From JBDTDV01 sp039922875 (lineage in GTDB: Bacteria > Actinomycetota > Actinomycetes > Actinomycetales > Microbacteriaceae), in NCBI GenBank assembly GCA_039922875.1, contig JBDTDV010000050.1, forward strand, positions 1 to 46,042: DNA of 46,042 nucleotides, given 5' to 3'. A model generated the notes under the pieces. It was not told where the DNA came from. It saw only the letters and a program-made list of their open reading frames with translations, and searched no databases. The position numbers and the translations under genes were made by a program. Positions 39,576 to 46,042 of the stretch are shown piece by piece; the first letter of the stretch is position 1, and every line of letters starts with the position of its first letter.

Positions 39576-40873
39576 CACGTTCTCCTTCGATCTTCCGTTC
39601 GATCCTGCCTCGGGCGACCCGCCCGAAGGCCCGGTCCAGGCTCAACGGTACGCCCGGCCGTCCACAGTGCCCACATCGCCCAACCGAGGATGACGAAGAA
39701 CAGCACGTTTCGTAGCGTGAGTACGGTGATCATGGCCAGATCTGCGTACAGCAGGTAGACGTACAGCACCGGATAGACGATCTGGGTCAGCGCGGCGGTG
39801 GCCGCGACCAGGATGGCCGGGGTCCGGAATTCTTTACCGCGCAAGATCAGCCCGATGATCACCGGAGCAGCCAGCCAGGCCACGTATTGCGGTGAGCCGA
39901 CCTTGTTGAAGGCGATCGTCGTGGTGACCAGGGCGAGCGACAGGGTGGGCAGCACATCGGTGGCGCTGCGTCCAGCCGCTGCGGCACGGATCCCGGTCAG
40001 CAGGACCGCGACCACCGCCAGCAGCAACAGCGGTGTCATCACCGCGATGGCGGTGCCGATGCCGTCGCCAGTCACCTGGAAAGTCAGGATCTTCTGGTCG
40101 TAGTAGATGTAGTTGCCTGGCCGGTGCAGGCCGGCCGCCCACATCCAGGCAGCGCTAATCGGAGCCTCGATTTGCAACCCGCGGTCTGCCTGGGTGCCGA
40201 TGAAGCTGAACACGTTCGGGCCGCTACCCAGGGCAACGGCGATCGCCGCGATGGCCGCGCTGGCCAGGGCTGCCAGCCCGATAATGCGCCATCGGTGCCG
40301 CATCGATACGACCATGGCAGCCAAGATGGCGGCGGGCCAGACCTTGATCCAGGTGGCGATGGTCAGCAGCACCGTCGCCAGATGTGGCCGGGACGCCACC
40401 GCCACCAAGCCGACGACCGCGAGCGCGACGCTGAGCGCGTCGAGTCGGGAGACCGCGATCGGACCAAGCAGCAGCAGAAAACCCAACCACCACCACGCTG
40501 CCGCAACGCGCCGACGGGTTCTGCGATGAATCACCGCGGCGAAGGCCGCGGCGTCAAAGAGCAGCACCAGGACCAGCCAGCCGGCCACATACCCGTGCTC
40601 CCCGGCAAGGAGCGGTGCAAGGATCGCCGGAAGCGCGCCGATCGGATACACCCAGGGCGTCTGGATACCGGGGAAGCTGCCCGTTTGCACCGCGTGTGCG
40701 GCCCATGGTTGATATGCGGTCGTGACATCTCCCAGCGGCGCCTTCCCGGTGACCAGGGCAAGCTCACCGAGAACGACATGCACGGCTATGAACGCTACCC
40801 ACAGCGTGACCGGAGACCGCAGGAACCGGGACAACGCCGAACGCCCGCTGATCGGAGCGGAATCGAACGACAT
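39575..40873 (-). CDS. GT87-like multi-pass glycosyltransferase
   Basis: A 432-residue polytopic protein with about ten hydrophobic segments. The first extracytoplasmic loop begins GKAPLGDVTTAYQPWAAHA, whose acidic residue after TM1 is typical of GT-C-type (GT87/DUF2029) mannosyltransferases. Later, ATWIKVWPAAILAA and AFNKVGSPQYVAWLAAP resemble the conserved K..P and SPQY segments of that family. These enzymes use polyprenyl-phosphate sugars for cell-envelope glycans such as mannosylated lipids. A TACGAT -10 box at 40882-40887 ends eight bases before the ATG, so it is probably leaderless. The thiamine-binding gene is translationally coupled downstream. Confidence 0.8.
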   Translation of the reverse strand: MSFDSAPISGRSALSRFLRSPVTLWVAFIAVHVVLGELALVTGKAPLGDVTTAYQPWAAHAVQTGSFPGIQTPWVYPIGALPAILAPLLAGEHGYVAGWLVLVLLFDAAAFAAVIHRRTRRRVAAAWWWLGFLLLLGPIAVSRLDALSVALAVVGLVAVASRPHLATVLLTIATWIKVWPAAILAAMVVSMRHRWRIIGLAALASAAIAAIAVALGSGPNVFSFIGTQADRGLQIEAPISAAWMWAAGLHRPGNYIYYDQKILTFQVTGDGIGTAIAVMTPLLLLAVVAVLLTGIRAAAAGRSATDVLPTLSLALVTTTIAFNKVGSPQYVAWLAAPVIIGLILRGKEFRTPAILVAATAALTQIVYPVLYVYLLYADLAMITVLTLRNVLFFVILGWAMWALWTAGRTVEPGPGLRAGRPRQDRTEDRRRT

Positions 40874-40897
40874 ATCTGCCCATCGTAGTCAGTGCTG

Positions 40898-41785
40898 CTA
40901 TCGGGAAGGGTTAGCGTCAACCACGCCGTCATGAGGTGCGGAGCCAAGCAGTGCCGCGATGGTCGCCGGTACCGCCTCCGCCACGTCCAGCGCCGCGATC
41001 GGTCCACCGGCGCTGGCCCGGCGGGCCGCTAGGCCGTGCACAGCAGCAGCGGTGGCCGCCAATTCCGCGAGCGTGTCATCCGTGTGCCGCATAACCAGCC
41101 TGGCATGGGTGGCGACCAATGCACCGAGAATCCCGCCCAGCACGTCCCCGGTCCCCGCCGTCGCGAGCCAGGACGTGCCCAGGCAGACCGTGATCGGTTC
41201 CGCGTCCGGGGCCGCAACGATCGTGGTGTGCCCCTTCAACAGAACGGTCAGCCGCAAGAGATCGGCCGCGCGGGCCGCCCAGGCAGCCGGCTCCGACGCG
41301 ATGTCGTCGGCCGACGCATCGATTCCGTGCGCGCCGAGCACCACCGAGAGCTCCCTGAAGTGCGGGGTGATGATCGTCGGCCCCTCCGCCTCATCGACCA
41401 GGTCCAATGCGCCGGCATCCAGGACAACCGGAGAGGAGTCCGAGACGGCGGTTTGGAGCTGGAGCGTGGTCTCGGCGTCGCGCGCCGCGGCATCCATGCC
41501 AGATCCGATCAACCACGCCTGCACCCGACCTTGGGCCGTCACGACCTCCGGCCGGCGCTGCAATACGAACCCGGCAGCCTGCGCCGCGCCCAGGTAACGC
41601 ACCATCCCCAGCCCGGTGCGAACCGCCGCCTCGACGCCGAGTACTGCGGCACCCGGATACGTCGCGGAGCCGGTGATCACCCCCAGCACGCCCCTGGCGT
41701 ATTTGTCGTCGCCTGGTTCCGGCACGGCGATCCAGCGCCGCGCATCCGCCGCCGTGAACGCGCGCCCCGATCCGGTACCGTTCAT
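40898..41785 (-). CDS. nnrD: ADP-dependent NAD(P)H-hydrate dehydratase
   Basis: A 295-residue ribokinase-fold repair enzyme that dehydrates hydrated NAD(P)H. The frame is open upstream to 41923, but the ATG at 41785 (MNGTGSGRAFTAADARRW) fits the family start, and a TATCGT -10 at 41792-41797 ends six bases before it. Motifs: GSATYPGAAVLGVEAAVRTG (~85-104), ITPHFRELSVVLG, LLKGHTTIVAAPD and the GTGDVLGGILGAL active-site loop. Only the dehydratase half is present; the NnrE epimerase half of fused NnrDE proteins is absent. Confidence 0.93.
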   Translation of the reverse strand: MNGTGSGRAFTAADARRWIAVPEPGDDKYARGVLGVITGSATYPGAAVLGVEAAVRTGLGMVRYLGAAQAAGFVLQRRPEVVTAQGRVQAWLIGSGMDAAARDAETTLQLQTAVSDSSPVVLDAGALDLVDEAEGPTIITPHFRELSVVLGAHGIDASADDIASEPAAWAARAADLLRLTVLLKGHTTIVAAPDAEPITVCLGTSWLATAGTGDVLGGILGALVATHARLVMRHTDDTLAELAATAAAVHGLAARRASAGGPIAALDVAEAVPATIAALLGSAPHDGVVDANPSR

Positions 41786-41852
41786 AACCTCACGATACGA
41801 CTCTTCGGCCTCGGCGCCCCATCGATTTCTCAGGCCGGGCAGCCCAGCGCTT

Positions 41853-42944
41853 TCAGCGGCCGTTCGGTCCGGACACCGCTCGACCGCCGCCGCGCCGAGT
41901 GGCATCCTGCACCTCGCCGACAAGCTCCTCGATGATGTCTTCTAAGAACAGCACCCCCGTGACGACGCCATCGCGATCCGATAGCCGGGCCAGGTGCGCT
42001 TCAGACCGCCGCATCGCCGCCAGCGCATCTTCAAGGTCGGTGCCCTCGAAAATCGAGACCAGCCGCCGGATGCGTTTGGTCGGCACGGGCTCGGTGAAGG
42101 CGTCCCGGCCGTTGGGTGCCAGCAATCCGTCCAGGTCGATGACGTCCTTGACGTGCAGGTACCCGGCCGGCTCACCGGACTCGTCCCTGATCACGTACCG
42201 GGAGAAACCGTGTCGGGCGACCGCGTGCTCCAGGTCGGCTGGGGTCGAACCAGACGGAAGCGACACCAGATCGTCCAGGCTCACCGCGATGTCTTTGGCA
42301 TGCTTCGTGGTGAATTCGAATGCCGCGGTCAGCGCGCCGGTGCTATCCATCAGCAGCCCCTCCCTGGTCGACTGGTTCACGATGTTCGCTACCTCGTCGA
42401 GGGTGAAGGTGCTGGCCGCCTCGTTCTTCGGCTCCACGCCAAACAGCCGCACAACCCCGTTGGCGGTGGCGTTGAGGGCGACGGTGATCGGTTTGAAGAA
42501 CCGGCCGAACATGACCAGCGGCGGCGCCAGCACCAAGGCAGCGCGGTCCGGCACCGAGAAGGAGAGGTTCTTGGGCACCATCTCGCCCAGCACGACGTGC
42601 AGGAAGGACACGATAATCAGCGCGACGACGAACGCCACGATGCCGACGGCATCCTCAGACAATCCGGTCAGCGCCAACGGTGCCTCGAGCAAATTGTGGA
42701 TCGCCGGCTCGGAGACGTTCAGGATCAACAGCGAGCAGACGGTGATGCCCAGCTGAGTGGTCGCCAGCATCAGGGTCGCGTGTTCCATAGCCCACAGCGC
42801 CGTCTTCGCGCTACGCCGTCCCGCATGCGCCATCGGCTCAATCTGAGAGCGCTTGGCCGAAATCACGGCGAACTCCGCGGCGACGAAGAACGCGTTCGCA
42901 GCCAGGAGCACCAGCAGCCAGATCAGGCCCCACCAGTCACTCAT
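41853..42944 (-). CDS. Hemolysin-family CNNM/CBS transporter, second copy
   Basis: A 363-residue member of the HlyC/CorC-associated (CNNM, DUF21) family, predicted Mg2+/Co2+ transporters. The ATG at 42944 (MSDWWGLIWLLVLLAANAFF) has AGGAT seven bases upstream and overlaps the end of the preceding paralog; a start 12 bases further up is less likely. The DUF21 domain (three to four helices, AEFAVISAKRSQIE) spans ~1-185, followed by two CBS motifs (~200-335; TSR-like KDIAVSLDDLV, FLEDIIEELVGEV). The C-terminal CorC_HlyC domain present in the paralog is absent. Confidence 0.92.
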   Translation of the reverse strand: MSDWWGLIWLLVLLAANAFFVAAEFAVISAKRSQIEPMAHAGRRSAKTALWAMEHATLMLATTQLGITVCSLLILNVSEPAIHNLLEAPLALTGLSEDAVGIVAFVVALIIVSFLHVVLGEMVPKNLSFSVPDRAALVLAPPLVMFGRFFKPITVALNATANGVVRLFGVEPKNEAASTFTLDEVANIVNQSTREGLLMDSTGALTAAFEFTTKHAKDIAVSLDDLVSLPSGSTPADLEHAVARHGFSRYVIRDESGEPAGYLHVKDVIDLDGLLAPNGRDAFTEPVPTKRIRRLVSIFEGTDLEDALAAMRRSEAHLARLSDRDGVVTGVLFLEDIIEELVGEVQDATRRGGGRAVSGPNGR

Positions 42945-44313
42945 CGGAATCCTCATCGGGCGACGGGGTGTAACTGATTCGGTCGATCCGCCTGCCGTCC
43001 AGGCGTTCGACCCGCAGCGTGCCGTTGTCCAACTGCACTTCGTCGCCTACCGTCGGCAGCCGGCCCAACTCGCTCATCACGAACCCGGCGACCGTCTCGT
43101 ACGGACCATCCTCGGCGATCTCGATACCCACCCGCTCCGGCATCTCGTCCGGTCGCAGCATCCCGGGAAACACCACAGAGTCCTGCCCCCTGACCACCCC
43201 GACCCGCTTGCGGTCATGCTCATCCGAAACCTCTCCGATGAGTTCCTCGACCAGGTCTTCCAGGGTGACCACCCCCGCGGTGCCGCCGTATTCGTCGACC
43301 ACCACCGCCATCTGATATCCACGCCCGCGCAACTCGCCCAGCAGACTGTCCAGCCCCATTGTCTCGGGAACCCGTAGCGCCTGGGTCTGCAACGCAGACA
43401 CCGGAACCTCAGCGCGCCGATTTCTGGGAACCGAGACAGCCTGCTTGACGTGCACGAAGCCGACCACGTCGTCCGCCCCCTCGTCCGTCACCGGAAAACG
43501 GGAGTACCCGGTGTCCCGGGCGAGCCGGACGACATCGCGGGCGGACTCGACCCGTTGCACGCTCGCCACATGCAGCCGCGGAGTCATCACATCGGATGCC
43601 GTGTGCTCGGAAAAATGCAAGGTCCGATTCAGCAGGGTGGCGGTGTCGGCCTCCAGAACCCCGGCACCGGCGGACCGCAGCACCAGCGAGGAGAGTTCCT
43701 CCGCGCTGCGCGCACCCGAGAGTTCCTCCTTCGGAGTCACTCCGAACACGCGCAGAATGCCATTCGCGCTCTGATTCAACACCACGACCGCGGGCCGGAA
43801 CACCGTGGTGAACGCGGTCTGGAACGGGATCACTACCTTGGCGACCTGCATGGGCAGCGCCAGCGCGAAGTTCTTCGGCACGAGTTCACCGATGATCATC
43901 GAAACCAGCGTCGCAATCACGATCGCCACTGTGACGCCGATCGCCGGGGTCGACTCGGCCGACAGTCCAACGGCCTGCAGCGGTCCCGCCAGCAGCCGGC
44001 TCAACGCCGGCTCCATCGTGTACCCGGTCAATAACGTGGTCAGGGTGATGCCCAACTGGGCGCTTGAGAGATGGGTCGAGGTGATCTTCAATGCGGCGAT
44101 GGTCAGTTTCAACCGCGGCTCACCGCGGGCCTGCCTGGCTTCCATCTCGGAGCGGTCCAGGTTGACCAGAGCGAACTCGCTGGCCACGAACAGACCGGTG
44201 CCGATAGTGAGGAGCACCCCGATACCGAACAGACCCCAGTCAGCGAGCACTGTGACCACCGGGGAGGGGCCGAGAATTATGCGCAGGAGGAGGGTCGTCC
44301 ATTGTTGTGTCAA
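42937..44313 (-). CDS. Hemolysin-family CNNM/CBS/CorC_HlyC transporter, first copy
   Basis: A protein of up to 458 residues with a DUF21 membrane domain (GIGVLLTIGTGLFVASEFAL), two CBS motifs (DVMTPRLHVASVQR; VVTLEDLVEELIGEV) and a C-terminal CorC_HlyC domain (VAGFVMSELGRLPTVGDEV). The start is uncertain. The TTG at 44313 overlaps a TATACT -10-like box and would precede the predicted transcript start. GTG at 44259 or 44250 are alternatives, the latter with GGTGG upstream. A 20-codon out-of-frame ORF (MDDPPPAHNS...) begins ten bases after TATACT and ends just past the 44250 GTG, so coupling is possible. It overlaps its paralog downstream. Confidence 0.9.
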   Translation of the reverse strand: MTQQWTTLLLRIILGPSPVVTVLADWGLFGIGVLLTIGTGLFVASEFALVNLDRSEMEARQARGEPRLKLTIAALKITSTHLSSAQLGITLTTLLTGYTMEPALSRLLAGPLQAVGLSAESTPAIGVTVAIVIATLVSMIIGELVPKNFALALPMQVAKVVIPFQTAFTTVFRPAVVVLNQSANGILRVFGVTPKEELSGARSAEELSSLVLRSAGAGVLEADTATLLNRTLHFSEHTASDVMTPRLHVASVQRVESARDVVRLARDTGYSRFPVTDEGADDVVGFVHVKQAVSVPRNRRAEVPVSALQTQALRVPETMGLDSLLGELRGRGYQMAVVVDEYGGTAGVVTLEDLVEELIGEVSDEHDRKRVGVVRGQDSVVFPGMLRPDEMPERVGIEIAEDGPYETVAGFVMSELGRLPTVGDEVQLDNGTLRVERLDGRRIDRISYTPSPDEDSDE

Positions 44314-44358
44314 GTATACCGGGAGCCCGAGTCACCGGGCCCCGCCCGCAGCAGGCGA

Positions 44359-45798
44359 TTACCAGCTGACCGGGAGCGCTTTGCCTTCCTCGTAGCCGGC
44401 AGCGGACTGCAGTCCGACCAGGGCCCGTTTGTGAAACTCGTCCACGGTGCGGGCTCCTGCATAGGTGAACGAACTGCGCAGCCCGGAGGTGATCATGTCC
44501 AGCAAATCCTCCAGCGACGGGCGCAACGGGTCGAGATAGATCTGCGAACTGGAAATCCCCTCGGCGAACAGGGTCTTTCGCGCCAGCTGGTAGGCGTCCA
44601 ACCGGTCGAAGCGTTCCCGCACCGCCTTGGTGGATGCCATCCCCCAACTTTCTTTATACAGCTCGCCGTCCTGGTCCTCCTTCAGCTCACCCGGCGCCTC
44701 GATCGTTCCGGCGAACCAGGAGCCGATCATCACCGATGCCGCCCCCGCGGCAAGGGCAAGCGCCACGTCACGCGGGTAGCGAACCCCACCGTCGGCCCAT
44801 ACCGCCGCGCCGGCCTCGCGGGCCGCGGTGGCGGTCTCCATCACCGCGGAGAACTGGGGTCGGCCCACTGCCGTCATCATCCTGGTGGTGCACATGGCCC
44901 CGGGGCCGATCCCGACCTTGACGATGTCCGCACCGGCATCCACCAGATCGTTCACCGCGGATGAGGTGACCACGTTACCGGCGACCACGGGAATGCCAAG
45001 GCCCAGGGCCTTGACGATCCGGATCGCATCGAGCATGCCGTCCTGGTGGCCGTGCGCGGTGTCCAGCACCAGCACGTCGACGCCGGCCGCAGCGAGGGCC
45101 TTTGCCTTGCTGGCGGCGTCACCGTTGATGCCGATGGCCGCCGCCACCCGCAACCGGCCCTGCCCGTCGACCGCCGGGCTGTAGATAGTGGAGCGCAGCG
45201 CGCTCTTTCGGCTCAGCGTGCCGATCACGGCGCCGTGCCGGAGCACCGGCGCGAAGTCGAGCCCGGCGGCTTCCATCACGTCGAATGCAGCCCGGCCATC
45301 CTCGATGTCGTCGGCGTCCAGCGCGGTCAGATCCCCGTGCAGCAAATCGCCGAGCACCGCATCCGGCACCGCGTGTCCGAGCATCGACGCGGGGATGCAG
45401 CCCAGGTATGCGCCCGCGGCGTCCCGGATCACGATGCCGTGTCCCTCGATAGCGGGCACCCGGGTGAGCGCGCCGGCGACGGTCTCCTCCGGCGGCAGCA
45501 CCAGTGGCGTGTCGAACGGGACCGGCTGTTCCTTGACCCAGCGAATGGCGGCATCCAGGTCCTGCAGGTGCATATCCTGCGGTAGCACTCCGAGCCCACC
45601 GCGACGTGCCAGGGTAGCGGCCAGCCGAGGCCCGGTGACCGAGTTCATGTTCGCCGAGACGATCGGGATCGTGGCTCCCGTGCCGTCCGCCGGCGCCAGG
45701 GACACCGCGAGGCGACTTCCCACGTCAGAGTGGCTCGGCACCAGGAACACATCGGAATAGGTCAGGTCGTGCCGGGGTGTCGTCTCGTAAAACTCCAT
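44359..45798 (-). CDS. guaB1: GuaB1-type IMP dehydrogenase-like protein (probable GMP reductase)
   Basis: A 479-residue TIM-barrel protein of the IMPDH/GMPR family. The frame opens at 45906, but the ATG at 45798 (MEFYETTPRHDLTYSDVFLVP) is the family start, and a TACCTT -10 ends seven bases before it. A CBS pair is at ~90-205. The catalytic loop is GIGPGAMCTTRMMTAVGRPQ with the nucleophilic Cys, and DTAHGHQDGMLDAI and GVRYPRDVALALAAGA are conserved. The mycobacterial ortholog is reported as a GMP reductase with a CBS domain, so GMP-to-IMP salvage is more likely than IMP oxidation. It heads a run with two hemolysin-family genes. Confidence 0.92.
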   Translation of the reverse strand: MEFYETTPRHDLTYSDVFLVPSHSDVGSRLAVSLAPADGTGATIPIVSANMNSVTGPRLAATLARRGGLGVLPQDMHLQDLDAAIRWVKEQPVPFDTPLVLPPEETVAGALTRVPAIEGHGIVIRDAAGAYLGCIPASMLGHAVPDAVLGDLLHGDLTALDADDIEDGRAAFDVMEAAGLDFAPVLRHGAVIGTLSRKSALRSTIYSPAVDGQGRLRVAAAIGINGDAASKAKALAAAGVDVLVLDTAHGHQDGMLDAIRIVKALGLGIPVVAGNVVTSSAVNDLVDAGADIVKVGIGPGAMCTTRMMTAVGRPQFSAVMETATAAREAGAAVWADGGVRYPRDVALALAAGAASVMIGSWFAGTIEAPGELKEDQDGELYKESWGMASTKAVRERFDRLDAYQLARKTLFAEGISSSQIYLDPLRPSLEDLLDMITSGLRSSFTYAGARTVDEFHKRALVGLQSAAGYEEGKALPVSW

Positions 45799-45805
45799 GG
45801 TTTTA

Positions 45806-45811
45806 AAGGTA
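45806..45811 (-). promoter_or_regulatory. -10 box (TACCTT) for leaderless guaB1
   Basis: On the minus strand TACCTT ends seven bases before the ATG at 45798. There is no ribosome-binding site in that gap. Confidence 0.4.
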
Positions 45812-46042
45812 AACCCTCGCCGACGGAGACAGGATGGTCGTCTCGATGCGATTAAGCTTGACCCGTCTGTGGCCAGCGTGGAACACCGGGCCGCGACACG
45901 ATTCAATCAGTACCGATGCAATCAGTGACGACGAACGAATCGACACCAAACGATTCACAGAGAGTGGGCCATCGGCGATTCCCGGAGAGCCTGTCAGTGG
46001 ACCGGCACGGGGGCGAGCCGGGTCAGGCTCGTGGTCCACTGG
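45812..46042. other. Non-coding window edge with a long hairpin
   Basis: No convincing gene is seen upstream of guaB1; a 78-codon minus frame here has no family resemblance. At 45995-46041 an inverted repeat, CAGTGGACC...GGTCCACTG, encloses a second one, CGAGCC-GGGTCA-GGCTCG, giving a 47-base interrupted hairpin whose role is unknown. The region is cut by the window end. Confidence 0.5.

Noticed and set aside
45803..46039. 78-codon minus-strand ORF upstream of guaB1
   Set aside because: No ribosome-binding site or family resemblance, and it overlaps the guaB1 promoter region and a hairpin.
1..46042. Mobile elements, integrases, CRISPR arrays, toxin-antitoxin or phage-defence genes
   Set aside because: Read for on both strands; no transposase, integrase, regular spaced repeats or defence-type genes were found.

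Overview
The window is high-GC DNA, almost fully coding, from an actinobacterium. It is most likely a member of the Micrococcales, and the gene order resembles Microbacteriaceae. The evidence is the argS...lysA-hom-thrC-thrB-rho-prfA block, a Rho with a roughly 300-residue disordered insertion, the metY-metX pair, a GuaB1-type IMP dehydrogenase-like gene next to two hemolysin-family (CNNM/CBS) genes, a DtxR-type iron box, and many genes whose start codon lies 6-8 bases after a TANNNT -10 box, as expected of leaderless mRNAs. No phage, IS element, CRISPR array or rRNA was seen. One tRNA gene (Arg, CCG) is present.

Layout. 1-922: the 3' end of a serine acetyltransferase-like gene, a tiny cysteine-containing ORF, a perfect 10+10 bp palindrome and a decayed EamA (DMT) transporter gene. 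954-9386 (minus strand): lysA-hom-thrC-thrB-rho-prfA, covering lysine and threonine synthesis plus transcription and translation termination. 9536-14409: a DUF2993 lipoprotein-like gene, a cardiolipin synthase, a GAP-family membrane protein, and argS; these separate argS from lysA. 14546-20091 (plus): tRNA-Arg, pcm, a TPM-domain membrane protein, an arginase-fold protein with altered metal ligands, a crotonase, a flavin disulfide-type oxidoreductase and an HEXXH mini-protein. 20098-24863: an iron-regulated single-domain siderophore-interacting protein, an amidase, ung, an SDR and small membrane proteins. 24985-30742 (plus): metY and metX for methionine synthesis, then a histidine kinase / degenerate kinase-like membrane protein / LuxR response regulator trio that ends in a terminator.

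30743-39226 is the accessory-looking part. Two complete three-subunit molybdenum hydroxylases (FAD, 2[2Fe-2S] and Mo subunits) diverge from a 291-bp AT-richer control region. Their subunit orders differ: L-M-S on the minus strand, M-S-L on the plus strand. The plus operon ends with an Asp/Glu-racemase/maleate-isomerase-fold protein that has no cysteine at either catalytic position. Both promoters carry the same 14-bp GTATAC-centred near-palindrome over their -10 region, so one regulator, probably GntR-like and encoded elsewhere, is expected to control both enzymes. No CoxD/XdhC-type maturation gene, regulator or transporter is present, and the substrate cannot be read from the sequence. Neither large subunit has the CO dehydrogenase active-site loop.

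39261-46042 (minus): a thiamine-binding protein, a GT87-like membrane glycosyltransferase, the NAD(P)HX dehydratase nnrD, two hemolysin-family genes and guaB1, followed by a non-coding edge containing a long hairpin. All functional statements are from reading sequence and family knowledge; no database search was run.
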